A DNA stretch of 64,000 bases from Candidatus Pantoea haifensis (GTDB lineage: Bacteria > Pseudomonadota > Gammaproteobacteria > Enterobacterales > Enterobacteriaceae), in the NCBI GenBank assembly GCA_018842655.1, contig JAGTWN010000004.1, positions 1,488,001-1,552,000 of the forward strand. Reading direction: 5' to 3'. Both the position numbers and the translations under genes were made by a program. Positions 19,373 to 29,014 of the stretch are shown one piece after another. The notes under the pieces are model-generated. The model made no database searches, was not told the DNA's origin, and was given only the letters and a program-made list of their open reading frames with translations. Positions within the stretch are counted from its first letter, which is position 1. The number at the start of each line of letters is the position of its first letter.

Positions 19373-20512
19373 TCAGCAGGGAAATTTCTTAGCCAGCGCA
19401 TCACGAACCAGCGCAACAAATGCATTGATGCCGTAAGGGATTAATGCGTCGTTGAAGTCATAAGCAGAGTGATGCAGCGGCTTGCTCGGGGCTGACCCTA
19501 ACCACAGGTAAGCACCGGGTCTGGCTTGCAACATAAAAGCGAAATCTTCCGAAGTCAGCGCCGGTTGCGCGGCTGTTTTGGCAGCCAGGCCCGCGCGTTT
19601 CAGCGCCTCCAGGGCGCACTGCGCTTCGGCTGCACTGTTGACCGTTGCCGGGTAATAGCGAAGGTAATTAACCTCAGCCTGCAAACCGTGCGCGGCTGTA
19701 ACGTGCCGGGCCATCTGGCGCAGGCGGGTCTCGATAACGTCTTGCGCTGCCGGACTAAACGTTCGTACCGTGCCGGTAATGCTGGCTTCAGCGGGGATCA
19801 TGTTGTGAGAAAAGCCGCCCTGTATTTTGGTCACTGTCAGCAAGCCCGGTTCACAGGGATCAAGCGCACGCGCCACCAGCGTGTTGAGTTGCACCACCAA
19901 CTCACTGGTCGCCAGTAAAGTATCTTGCGTCAAATGAGGCTGTGCAGCATGCCCGCCATCCCCTTTTACCGTGATGTCAAAGCGATCTGCCGCTGCCATA
20001 ATGGCACCGGGCCGGGTTTGCGCCTCGCCGAGCGGCAGTTCCGGCCAGTTATGAATGGCATAGACGGCTTCGCAGGGAAAACGGTTAAACAGGCCATCGT
20101 CAAGCATCGCTTTAGCGCCTGCCAGCCCCTCTTCAGCGGGCTGGAAGATAAAGCAGACGCGGCCATCAAAATCCACCTTGCGTGCCAGCTGCTCCGCGGC
20201 TCCTAATAACATCACGGTGTGACCATCGTGACCGCAGGCGTGGCACATACCTGCAATAGTGCTTTTCCACGGCACCGTGCCATTATCCTGCATTGGCAGT
20301 GCGTCCATGTCGGCGCGCAGACCAATCATCCGGTCGCTTTGTCCTTTCTGCAGTACGCCGACCACGCCGGTCTTACCGATGCCGCGATAGACCTCAATGC
20401 CCAGCTCTTGCAGAAAGTGCGCCACGATGTCGCTGGTGCGCTGCTCCTGATAGCCCGGTTCAGGATGGGCATGCAGATCGCGGCGCAGCGTGACTAAGTG
20501 TTCCACATTCAT
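19373..20512 (-). CDS. M20-family amidohydrolase (hippurate-hydrolase type)
   Basis: This 379-residue metal-dependent amidohydrolase belongs to peptidase family M20D (hippurate hydrolase, N-acyl-amino-acid deacylase, IAA-conjugate hydrolases). Residues are DLHAHPEPGYQE near the start, LRADMDALPM, the metal cluster CHACGHDGHTVMLLGAA (~90-106), FQPAEEG (~130) and SEDFAFM near the end. The start touches the stop of the upstream dehydrogenase gene with no gap. In this cluster it could release an amino acid from an imported N-acyl or amide conjugate (inference). Confidence 0.88.
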   Translation of the reverse strand: MNVEHLVTLRRDLHAHPEPGYQEQRTSDIVAHFLQELGIEVYRGIGKTGVVGVLQKGQSDRMIGLRADMDALPMQDNGTVPWKSTIAGMCHACGHDGHTVMLLGAAEQLARKVDFDGRVCFIFQPAEEGLAGAKAMLDDGLFNRFPCEAVYAIHNWPELPLGEAQTRPGAIMAAADRFDITVKGDGGHAAQPHLTQDTLLATSELVVQLNTLVARALDPCEPGLLTVTKIQGGFSHNMIPAEASITGTVRTFSPAAQDVIETRLRQMARHVTAAHGLQAEVNYLRYYPATVNSAAEAQCALEALKRAGLAAKTAAQPALTSEDFAFMLQARPGAYLWLGSAPSKPLHHSAYDFNDALIPYGINAFVALVRDALAKKFPC

Positions 20513-21439
20513 TTAGTAACCTCGCGAACGGTCAATGATGCCGAGCATCGGCTCGCCGCGCTGATAGCGGCGCAGATTATCGAGCAGTGCCGCAATGGCG
20601 CTGCCGTTTTGCGTCTGGCTGGCAACGTGTGGCGTGAGCCAGATGGCAGGATGATTCCAGAAAGGGTGGCCCGCAGGTAGCGGCTCCGGATCGGTGACAT
20701 CAATCACGGCGGCGCTGAGCTGTCCGCTCGCCAGCGCAGCCAGCAGATCGTTTTGATTGAGTTGCGGCCCGCGTCCGGCCTGTACCAGTGCGGCACCGTA
20801 AGGTAGCTGCCGGAACAGTTCTCCGTTGAGTAACCCTTTGGTGGCGGCGGTCAGTGGCAACAGACAGACTAAAATTTCACTGTGCGCAAGGAATTCCACT
20901 AACTGATCGTCGCCATGCCAGCAGCGCACATTTTCAATATCACGCGGTGTACGGCTCCAGCCTGCACAGTCAAATCCCATTGCCACTAACTGTTTTAGCG
21001 AGGCCAGCCCCAGTTCACCCAGCCCCATCACGCCAACACGGCGTTGAGCCGCAGGTTTCACCGGATGCGCCAGCCACTGCTGCTCGCGCTGTTGCTGAAA
21101 ATAGCGCGGCATATCGCGATGCAAACCAATCACAGAAAAGGTGATGTATTCGACCATGCCTTGTGTCAGGCCAGGTTCGATCATGCGCACCACCGATAAA
21201 TCAGCAGGCAGGGCTGAAAAATCAAACTGGTCTGCGCCCGCGCCGACTGAAAACAGCACCTTTAAACGGGGAAAGGTCGCCATGATATTCTCAGGCGGTT
21301 GCCAGGCGATCAGCATTTCAACCTGCTCCGCCTCGCCCTTTTCAGGCCAGAGATGAAGCTGGATATCGGGCGCATGCTCTGCCAGCCAGCGTTGCCACAT
21401 GCGACCACGTTCAGGCTCGGATTTATAAACGATATGCAT
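20513..21439 (-). CDS. D-2-hydroxyacid dehydrogenase (GhrA-like)
   Basis: This 308-residue NAD(P)-dependent dehydrogenase resembles GhrA glyoxylate/hydroxypyruvate reductases. The nucleotide site is VGVMGLGELGLASLKQL (~137-153) and WSRTP follows. The catalytic pattern is QAGRGPQLNQNDLL, then VTDPEPLPAGHPFWNHP and WLTPHVAS with the active His. Its ATG overlaps the GNAT stop (TGATG). It probably reduces a 2-oxo acid or oxidises a 2-hydroxy acid arising from the cluster's substrate. It may be an independent function carried along. Confidence 0.87.
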   Translation of the reverse strand: MHIVYKSEPERGRMWQRWLAEHAPDIQLHLWPEKGEAEQVEMLIAWQPPENIMATFPRLKVLFSVGAGADQFDFSALPADLSVVRMIEPGLTQGMVEYITFSVIGLHRDMPRYFQQQREQQWLAHPVKPAAQRRVGVMGLGELGLASLKQLVAMGFDCAGWSRTPRDIENVRCWHGDDQLVEFLAHSEILVCLLPLTAATKGLLNGELFRQLPYGAALVQAGRGPQLNQNDLLAALASGQLSAAVIDVTDPEPLPAGHPFWNHPAIWLTPHVASQTQNGSAIAALLDNLRRYQRGEPMLGIIDRSRGY

Positions 21440-22278
21440 CAGGCCATCGCCTGGGTCATCAACCCAAACGCCTGCATGCCTTGCGGCGTCCAGGGCGTTC
21501 CCCGTACCATCGTTGTCGGCGCATCAACCTGCTCCAGCCCCAGCGTGACCAGCCACTCACCCAGAGGTAACGCGCCGTCGGTGTCAATGCGAATAAACTC
21601 GCCCTGCAATCCCTGCATTAATGCCGCAATCAACGCCTGCGCCACCGGTAGCGTATCGGCAATCACCGGGCCGATCGCCCAGCCGTGACCAAAACGGCGC
21701 AAACTGGCAAAGCCGTGAATCTGTTTTTGCGCGTCTTCCAGCACCAGGGTTTGTTTGTCAATTAAATGCGAGATCAACGCCGGACGCTGCATACCATGCG
21801 CCTGGTAATCGTGTTCTGCCAGCGCCGCGCTGTCCGTCACATCTGCACGGCGCAGTTGCAGCCCTGCGGGGATCACAACCGCAGGCAGCGCAGCCAGTTC
21901 CCGCGTCTGATGCTGGCAAATGACACCACAGGCCACGAAGCCCAGCTTTTCGTAGAGTCCTTTCCCCATTTCCGTGGCGTGCAGCCGCACGTTGTAATCG
22001 GGCACTTTTTCCAGCAGCGCCAGCATCAGTTGTTTGCCAAGTCCGCGTCCTTGCTGTTGATTACTAACTATCACCAGGCCGATGGTGGCGGCCTTATCGC
22101 CCCAGCGCCAGAGAATGGCGCTGCCGATCAGTTTGCCCTGCTCTTCAATAACAATGCCTTCGCCCAGTTGCAGCGCCAGCTGCCAGTCTTCGCGGCGGTG
22201 CGGCCACTTGAGCTGTTGCGTCATGTCGAAACAGCTTGCAAGATCGGCCGGGGTCATTGCGCGTAGTTTCATATTCAT
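21439..22278 (-). CDS. GNAT acetyltransferase, two-domain
   Basis: This 279-residue protein has a clear N-terminal GNAT domain (GLVIVSNQQQGRGLGKQLML, the acetyl-CoA Q/RxxGxG loop, ~75-94). A second half (LRRADVTDSAALAEHDYQAH) has a diverged GNAT-like layout, as in family members with tandem domains. It starts 10 bp after the FAD oxidoreductase gene and overlaps the next gene, so it is part of the same transcript. The acceptor amine is unknown. In amine-catabolic clusters such enzymes may acetylate the substrate or detoxify it. Confidence 0.82.
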   Translation of the reverse strand: MNMKLRAMTPADLASCFDMTQQLKWPHRREDWQLALQLGEGIVIEEQGKLIGSAILWRWGDKAATIGLVIVSNQQQGRGLGKQLMLALLEKVPDYNVRLHATEMGKGLYEKLGFVACGVICQHQTRELAALPAVVIPAGLQLRRADVTDSAALAEHDYQAHGMQRPALISHLIDKQTLVLEDAQKQIHGFASLRRFGHGWAIGPVIADTLPVAQALIAALMQGLQGEFIRIDTDGALPLGEWLVTLGLEQVDAPTTMVRGTPWTPQGMQAFGLMTQAMA

Positions 22279-22288
22279 CTGTGTCTCC

Positions 22289-23620
22289 TTACATCATGCC
22301 TGGGGCGTCTAAGCCGCTGCCATCTACCAGACGACTGTAGCGATAAGGTGTTGGATCAACGACAGGGGTGGATTCGGTGGCGAGATCGGCGGCCAGGCGT
22401 CCGGCACCCGGCCCGATGCCAAAACCATGTGCGCTGTAGCCTGCTGACAACACCAGGCCCGGCAACTTCGCCACGGTAGAAATGACCGGGATCGCGTCTG
22501 GCGTGCTGTCGATCATTCCGCCCCACGCCTGCGCCAGTTTAAGATTTGCCAGTGCGGGGTACTCTTTGCGCATGGCATTGAGCCCTTCCTGCACAATGCC
22601 CGCATCGGCGGCCGGATCGAGGATACGGATGCGTTCAAACGGTGATTCAGCATCAAATTCCCAGCGGCCTATCGCTTCCGGGCCGACAAAGAACGGTTTG
22701 AACCCCATGGAAAATTTGAGATTTTTACGGCGGCTCTTGAAGGTAGGAAAGAACTGACGCGCATAGCGCATGCCCTGCGCACCCGGCTCCAGGCGTCCCC
22801 GCCCGGAAACAGAAACGGTATAGCTGCCATCAATTTGCGGGCGGCAGGCGAAGCCCGGCGTGTAGAGCGGCATGCCGATGGCTTGCGCGATGGGCTGAGT
22901 ACGGAACGCCGTGCCGATAACGTTACCCAACGGCAGATCAATGCCGTGGCGGCGGCAAAACATGGAGGTCCAGGCACCGGCTGCACAAATAACACGGCTG
23001 GTTTTAATCAGGCCACGTTCAGTCCAGACACCGCTGACACGTCCGGCTGCAATATCCAGCCCGCGAACGGCACACTGTTGAAACACCAGCGCCCCAAGAC
23101 GCTGTGCCCCTGTGACCAAACCCGCCGATGCCAGGCGCGGTTCCGCGTGTCCGTCAGTGGGAGAGGAAACCCCGCCAAGCCAGCTTGAGGTGCTGCCCGG
23201 CGTCATCGCTTTCGCCTGCTCAGCACTGAGCATATCGCTGCGTACGCCGTAGCTTTTCGCCATCTGGCCCCATTTTTCCCATGCGGCAATATCCGCTTCG
23301 TTGCGCGTGGCGTAAACCAGGCCGCTACGACGAAATCCCAGATCTTCACCGGTTTCCTGATGCAGTTCTCCCCAGCGTTGCAGCGCATGAATAATCAGCG
23401 GTAGCTCACGTTCATCACGGTTTTGTTGGCGGCACCAGCCCCAGTTACGGCTGGATTGCTCCGCACCCACCAGGCCTTTTTCCACTAACACCACTTTTAA
23501 CCCCTGTTTAGCCAACTCCCAGGTGGCTGCAGAACCGGCAATGCCAGCGCCAATAACCACCACATCAGCGGATTCAGGAAAATTGGCACTGTCCTGTACA
23601 TAGCGAATCGGTGCAGGCAT
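22289..23620 (-). CDS. FAD-dependent amino-acid/amine oxidoreductase (DadA/DAAO-like)
   Basis: This is a 443-residue flavoenzyme of the D-amino-acid oxidase/glycine oxidase superfamily. The FAD dinucleotide site is near the start (ADVVVIGAGIAGSAATWELA, ~19-38), with VVLVEKG as the ribose-binding acidic end. ICAAGAWTSMFCRRHGIDLP and GLVLSAGYSAHGFGIGPGAG (second FAD contact) follow. Substrate specificity cannot be read. It belongs to the run of minus-strand catabolic genes and is the first of two such oxidases. The 140 bp upstream show no clear promoter. Confidence 0.87.
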   Translation of the reverse strand: MPAPIRYVQDSANFPESADVVVIGAGIAGSAATWELAKQGLKVVLVEKGLVGAEQSSRNWGWCRQQNRDERELPLIIHALQRWGELHQETGEDLGFRRSGLVYATRNEADIAAWEKWGQMAKSYGVRSDMLSAEQAKAMTPGSTSSWLGGVSSPTDGHAEPRLASAGLVTGAQRLGALVFQQCAVRGLDIAAGRVSGVWTERGLIKTSRVICAAGAWTSMFCRRHGIDLPLGNVIGTAFRTQPIAQAIGMPLYTPGFACRPQIDGSYTVSVSGRGRLEPGAQGMRYARQFFPTFKSRRKNLKFSMGFKPFFVGPEAIGRWEFDAESPFERIRILDPAADAGIVQEGLNAMRKEYPALANLKLAQAWGGMIDSTPDAIPVISTVAKLPGLVLSAGYSAHGFGIGPGAGRLAADLATESTPVVDPTPYRYSRLVDGSGLDAPGMM

Positions 23621-23760
23621 AGCGTGACGACCTCTTTATTATCATTTTGTTCATCATGAGCCTGAAACTCACAGGCACTCTTTATTCGCCGAAGGCGTTA
23701 CCGTCAAAGTCTGTTTGTTTATGGCAAGCGCCAGCCAGATGCAAACCCTGCCACACAACG

Positions 23761-25424
23761 TTACTCCGCCTTTAATATCTCTTCGTGCTCATCCAGCCAT
23801 CCCTGCCGTAGCTCCGGCACGGCGCGTTTCAGGCGTTCGAAATAGAGTTCGCTGGTTGGTTTGTCGTAATCATGACGCGGCAGTTGCGTCACAATGCGTC
23901 CGCTCTTCATCACCACAATCTCATCACAGACTGCGCGCACCGCGTGCATATCATGGCTGATAAACAGCACCGAGAGTCCCAGCTCACGGCGCAGCTCACT
24001 AATAAGATCCAATACGGCTGCCGCAACCACGGTGTCGAGTGCTGAAGTCACTTCATCACACAAAATCAGATCCGGCTCTGCCGCCAGGGCCCGCGCCAGG
24101 TTAACACGCTGTTTTTGCCCGCCTGACAAGCCCCAGGGGCGTCGCCAGAGCACGCTACGCGGCAGCTTCACTAAATCCAGCAGCTGGTATAAACGTTGCT
24201 GGCGTGCCGCCCCGTTCAGGCCGTGAAACAGCGTTAACGGACGCGACAGAATACGCTCAACACTGTGTGCCGGATTCAGCGCGGTATCAGCCATCTGGAA
24301 TACATACTGAATGCGGCGCAATTCATTGTCGGGACGTTTATGCATGTCGCCAGCAATGTAATGCCCATTGAAAAGGATGTGGCCCTGGCTGGGTGCATTC
24401 AGCCCGGCAATCGCGTGAGCCAGCGTAGTTTTGCCAGAACCCGATTCGCCAATAATGCCTATTGCCTGCCCTTGCCACAGCTTGAGATTGATCTCCTCCA
24501 GAATGCGGACTTTCGGCTGACCGTCACTGTCGCGTGGCCCGTAACCCGCCGAAAGATCGCGCACTTCCAGCAGCGGCTGTCTCTCCGCCGCTGCCGGACA
24601 CCAGCGACTTGGCCGCTCTTTCTGCTGCGCCGCATCCATCAACAACCGGGTATATTCAGCCTGCGGTGCGCCAATTAAATGCGCAGTGGTGCCATATTCG
24701 GCAATTTGTCCGCGCAGCAAAACCAGAATGCGATCGGCCATTTGTGCCACCACGGCTAAATCGTGACTGACGTAGATTGCCGTGACGCCACGCTGCGCCA
24801 CCACCCGGCGAAACGCTTTCAGCACTTCAACCTGAGTGGTAACGTCCAGCGCCGTGGTCGGTTCATCCAGGATCACCACATCCGGGTCGCCAATCAGCGC
24901 CATTGCTGTCATCAAACGCTGTAACTGCCCCCGGAAACCTGATGCGGAAAGCGATCGCCGATGGTATCCGGGTTCGGCAACGCCAGTTCACGAAACAGAT
25001 CAATCGCCTTGGCTTTTGCTGCTTTGCGCGTCATGGTGCCGTGAATCACAACCGGCTCAATAACCTGATCCAGAATCTTCATGCCCGGGTTAAACGACGC
25101 GGCAGCACTCTGCGCAATGTAAGAGACTTTGTTGCCGCGAAAAGCGCGTAACTGGGCGGGCGTCAGGCTGGTCACGTCAGTCCCGGCGACGTGAATGTTT
25201 CCTTCGGCGATGCGGCATCCCGTGCGTGCATAACCCATCAGCGCCATGGCAATAGTGGTTTTGCCGGATCCCGATTCACCAATCAGCGCCAGCACTTCGC
25301 CCTTCTGTACGGTAAAACGGATATCCGAGACCAGATCGATCTCTTCACCTTTATCGGTCTGCGCGGTCACGCGCAGCTTATCCACGGAAATAACCGGCAT
25401 CGCCGTGTGTGGGGTCACGTTCAT
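23761..25424 (-). CDS. Dual ATPase of a dipeptide-type ABC importer (frameshifted)
   Basis: DppD-like and DppF-like ATPases are fused in one ~554-residue chain. First half: Walker A GESGSGKTTIAMALMG, signature SGGQLQRLMTAMAL, Walker B VVILDEPTTALD. Second half: GESGSGKTTLAHAIAG, LSGGQKQRVNLARALAAEPD, LILCDEVTSALD. The frame breaks at ~24920, exactly in the first signature motif, where one base restores QVSGGQLQRLM. The start overlaps the upstream permease stop (ATGA, 25421-25424). Two ATP sites in one chain power import with the two permeases and binding protein upstream. Confidence 0.9.
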
Positions 25425-26284
25425 GCTCCCTCCTTCGCCAGCGTCATGGGGCGCATCGCTTGCAGGCTGTCGATAAACAAATTGGCACCGATGGTCAGAC
25501 TGGCGATCGCCAGTGCAGGCATTAACACCGCCGGTGAGCCGTCAAACAGCCCCTGAATGTTTTCACGTACCAGCGTGCCCCAGTCGGCATACGGCGGTTG
25601 CACGCCAAGGCCAAGGAAGCTTAAACCGCTTAACAGCAGGACGATGTAGACAAAGCGCAGGCCAAAATCGGTGAGCATCGGGTGCACCATATTGGGCAGG
25701 ATGTCGTGGATAGCGACATACCAGCGGCTTTCGCCGCGCAGGCGTGAAGCTCGGACATAATCCATACTGCGCAGGCTGCTGGCCATGGCAAAAGCGATGC
25801 GAAATGCGCCTGGCCAGTAGGTGAACACGGCAGTCAAAATCAGCATCGGCAGCGACGAGCCAAATACCGCGACAATCATCAGCGACAGCACTTTGCCCGG
25901 CAGTACCAGCAGCGCATCATTCACCCGGCCAAGGATCTCTTCGAGCCAGCGCCCCGCTACCGCCGCCAGCAGTGCCAGCAGAGTGCCAATCAAACTGGCT
26001 AACACCGCCGCCGTCAGCGCCAGGCCGATTGAAAATTTCGCGCCATACAGGATGCGGCTCAGCATGTCGCGACCGAGATAATCGGTGCCCAGTACGTTGT
26101 CACCCGTAAAGCCGCCCATTAGCGGGCCACCGCCGATATCATCAATACTGTGCGGCGCCAGCTGCGTGCCGAACAGCGCCATCAGCAGCCAGAACAGGGA
26201 AATTAACAAGCCCAGCCGGCCGGAATTCGACAGCGACTGAAAGAAACGCCAGGGAAGCAGCAAACTGTTCATTAGCTTCTCCAT
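25421..26284 (-). CDS. ABC importer permease, DppC type
   Basis: This is a 287-residue inner-membrane permease of the dipeptide/oligopeptide/nickel class. LGTDYLGRDMLSRILYGAKF is the typical DppC/OppC N-terminal signature. The cytoplasmic EAA loop is seen around YVRASRLRGESRWYVAIHDI. Several long hydrophobic stretches occur (LGLLISLFWLLMALFGTQL and others). The first bases overlap the end of the DppB-type gene and the stop overlaps the ATPase start, so expression is coupled. It pairs with the DppB-type protein to form the channel. Confidence 0.92.
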   Translation of the reverse strand: MEKLMNSLLLPWRFFQSLSNSGRLGLLISLFWLLMALFGTQLAPHSIDDIGGGPLMGGFTGDNVLGTDYLGRDMLSRILYGAKFSIGLALTAAVLASLIGTLLALLAAVAGRWLEEILGRVNDALLVLPGKVLSLMIVAVFGSSLPMLILTAVFTYWPGAFRIAFAMASSLRSMDYVRASRLRGESRWYVAIHDILPNMVHPMLTDFGLRFVYIVLLLSGLSFLGLGVQPPYADWGTLVRENIQGLFDGSPAVLMPALAIASLTIGANLFIDSLQAMRPMTLAKEGA

Positions 26285-27225
26285 TTTGGATTAAAGGCGA
26301 TGGTAAGAACGTCTGCCGCCAGCAGCAAAACCAGATAACAGGCAGCAAACAGCATCACACAGAGTTGAACGACGGGCAGATCGCGGTTGCTCACGGCATC
26401 CACTAACTGGCTGGCGAGACCGGGATAGCTGAAAATAGTCTCGATAATGATGACGCCACCAAACAGATACGACAGGCTGAGCGAGATGGCATTCGCTATC
26501 GGCCCCACCGCGTTAGGCAGTGCATGACGCAGTACAGCACGCAGTGGCGAGACGCCTTTCAGCAACGCCATTTCCAGATAGGGGCTGTCGAGTTGGTTAA
26601 TGATGGCAGCGCGTGTCATGCGCGCCATCTGCGCCACCAGCACGCAGCACAGCGTCAGCACAGGCAGCGCATAGGCTTTCAGATAACTCACCAGATCCAT
26701 GTCCGGGCTACCAAACGACATAGCAGAGACCCAGTGCAGCTTGACGGCGAAGATCAGTACGGCGATGGTTGCAACCAGGAATTCCGGCACCGCAACGGTA
26801 GCCATGGTGCCAATGACCAGCGCCCGATCCAGTCGTGAGCCACGATTCATTGCCGCGATAATGCCAATGATCAGCGCCAGCGGCACACAAATCAGTGTTG
26901 TAATGGCCGCCAGTTCGAAGGTGGCGGGAATACGCTGCGCCACCAGCTGCGACACGGGTAAATGGCTGGCAAACGAGGTGCCAAAATCCCCTTGCAACAT
27001 TCCGCCCAGCCAGCTGAAGTAGCGCATCAGTAGCGGTTGATCTAAGCCTAGCTGCTGACGCAACGCCGCCACCGTTTCCGGTGTGGCGTTTTGTCCCAGA
27101 ATCATCTGCGCCGCATCGCCCGGCAGCAGGCTGGTGATAAAGAACACCACCGCCGAGACGATAAGCAAGGTCAGGATGCCGGCACCCACGCGCCGGGCAA
27201 TCAGGAACATCATGTATCGGTTCAT
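26272..27225 (-). CDS. ABC importer permease, DppB type
   Basis: This is a 317-residue permease with the family's conserved order. A first membrane helix (GILTLLIVSAVVFFITSLLP) is followed by GDAAQMILGQNATPETVAAL and RQQLGLDQPLLMRYFSWLGG. The EAA-type loop reads MALLKGVSPLRAVLRHALPN, and GVIIIETIFSYPGLASQLVD is also typical. It is the partner of the adjacent DppC-type permease and is read 29 bp after the binding-protein gene. The frame is intact. Confidence 0.92.
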   Translation of the reverse strand: MNRYMMFLIARRVGAGILTLLIVSAVVFFITSLLPGDAAQMILGQNATPETVAALRQQLGLDQPLLMRYFSWLGGMLQGDFGTSFASHLPVSQLVAQRIPATFELAAITTLICVPLALIIGIIAAMNRGSRLDRALVIGTMATVAVPEFLVATIAVLIFAVKLHWVSAMSFGSPDMDLVSYLKAYALPVLTLCCVLVAQMARMTRAAIINQLDSPYLEMALLKGVSPLRAVLRHALPNAVGPIANAISLSLSYLFGGVIIIETIFSYPGLASQLVDAVSNRDLPVVQLCVMLFAACYLVLLLAADVLTIAFNPKWRS

Positions 27226-27254
27226 CGGCGTACTCCTTTTTTACGGATAACGGA

Positions 27255-28865
27255 TCAGGCAGAAAGCCAGGCAAATTCATGGAAGCGGTAGCCCATCATC
27301 ATGCCCGACGGCCAGGCTTCGACGCCTTTCACTTTCTTGCTGTAGCCATCAGTCGAGCTGATAAAGGTCGGGATGATGGTGCCGCAGTGGTCGTAGATCA
27401 GCGTCTGCATGTCGCCATACATCTGTTTGCGCTTTGCCTGATCGCGTTCACCGCGCGCGGCCACTACCAGCTGATCGAACTGGTCATTTTTCCAGCCTGA
27501 TTCATTATTCGGCGCACTCGACATGTAGAACTGTGAGAACAGCATATCCAGCGTCGGACGTGGGTTGATGGAGCCGTAACCCACCGGATCTTTGGTCCAG
27601 TGTGTAGACCAGTAACCGTCATACGGCACGCGGCGCACTTTGAAATTGATCCCGGAATTACGTGCCACCTGCTGGATGAGCTGTCCACCTTCGTTTGCCC
27701 CTTCAATATTGGGCGTGGTGATAATCTCAACGGTGGCACCGGTCATACCGGCTTTCTTTATGTGGAATTTGGCTTTTTCGATGTCGAGCGGGCGCGGTTT
27801 CAGGTCAGCGTTGTAAAGCGGATGCCACGGCGGCACAGGCGTGTCGTTACTCACGTCGCCGTAGCCTTGCAGCACGGTTTTCACCAGCATCTCGCGCGGC
27901 TGCAGATATTTCATCGCCAGCACAAAATCTTCGTTGCTGCCTGGCTTCATGTCGGTGCGCACAATCAGGTTGGTATACATGCCTGATTTGCTCTCCAGCA
28001 CCCCGAAATTACTGGTGGCTTTAATGCGTTTGCAGTCGGCCGCACTCAGCGTGGAAACCATGTGCAGATCGCCTGACATCAAGGCGTTGACGCGTGCTGC
28101 ACCATCCGTTACGCCCAGCAGTTCAACTTCATCAAGATGTGGCAGGCCAGGTTTGTAATAGTCTGGATTGCGGGTGCCCACTGAGCGAACGCCTGGAGAA
28201 AACTCTTTGCAGACGAACGGGCCGGTGCCAATGCCTTTGGTGAAATCTTTGGTGCCATCCTGAACTATCAAAAACGCCGGGGTAGCCAGCATGTACGGCA
28301 CGTCAAAGTTGGCGCTGCTTAACACCAGCTGCACTTCATTATCGTTGACCGCCGTGATGGATTTGAATTGATCGGCCAGCTTAAAGGCGTTAGAGGCGAC
28401 AGCAGGATCTTTATGGCGGCTCAGCGAGTAGATAACATCTTTAGCGGTAAACGGCTTGCCGTCGTGAAAGGTAACGCCCTGGCGTAGCTTGATGTGCCAG
28501 GTAATCCCATCCGTTGATTCAAGCGATTCGGCTAACGCCGGTTGGGCAGCCAGATTTTTATCCAGTTCAGTCAGACCGCTGTAGAACATATACTGGCGGG
28601 TGTAATCGCCGCTGTTGTTACTTTTCGCCGGATCTAAGGTATCCGTGGCGGAAGCGTTGGACATCGCCGCCCGAATTTTGCCGCCTTTGACCGGGTTCTC
28701 AGCCGCAAAGCTCATCTCCGGAAATGCCATCAGTCCGCTGCTCATTACCGCGCCGGCGGACAATAACTTCATTAAGCTGCGGCGGGAGAGCGATCCTTCC
28801 GTGATCAATCGCGTCAGAGCCGGATTTGCCGCACCAGAATCTTTACTCAATTTACTCATCTGCAC
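27255..28865 (-). CDS. ABC substrate-binding protein (family 5) with Tat signal
   Basis: This is a 536-residue periplasmic solute-binding protein of the DppA/OppA/NikA family (SBP family 5). Hallmarks are DTLDPAKSNNSGDYTRQYMF, LRQGVTFHDGKPFTAKDVIY and GTGPFVCKEFSPG. The signal region reads TEGSLSRRSLMKLLSAGAVM and then PEMSFA. The SRRSLMK stretch is a twin-arginine signal, so it is probably exported folded by Tat, unlike E. coli DppA. The ligand is not evident; because of the neighbours, an amino-acid conjugate, opine or polyamine derivative is more likely than plain dipeptides (inference). Confidence 0.9.
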   Translation of the reverse strand: MQMSKLSKDSGAANPALTRLITEGSLSRRSLMKLLSAGAVMSSGLMAFPEMSFAAENPVKGGKIRAAMSNASATDTLDPAKSNNSGDYTRQYMFYSGLTELDKNLAAQPALAESLESTDGITWHIKLRQGVTFHDGKPFTAKDVIYSLSRHKDPAVASNAFKLADQFKSITAVNDNEVQLVLSSANFDVPYMLATPAFLIVQDGTKDFTKGIGTGPFVCKEFSPGVRSVGTRNPDYYKPGLPHLDEVELLGVTDGAARVNALMSGDLHMVSTLSAADCKRIKATSNFGVLESKSGMYTNLIVRTDMKPGSNEDFVLAMKYLQPREMLVKTVLQGYGDVSNDTPVPPWHPLYNADLKPRPLDIEKAKFHIKKAGMTGATVEIITTPNIEGANEGGQLIQQVARNSGINFKVRRVPYDGYWSTHWTKDPVGYGSINPRPTLDMLFSQFYMSSAPNNESGWKNDQFDQLVVAARGERDQAKRKQMYGDMQTLIYDHCGTIIPTFISSTDGYSKKVKGVEAWPSGMMMGYRFHEFAWLSA

Positions 28866-29014
28866 ACCCTCAATAAGCGTTTAATAATCAATTTTCTAAA
28901 CAGTTCAGGTTGCAGCATCAGGGCAATTGAGCACCTCCCGATGCGCTTACGCCTGTAAGTGATTCGGGTAAGCGAGTGCAGCCATGCCCCTGCGGCCTGA
29001 AACAGCACGGAAAT

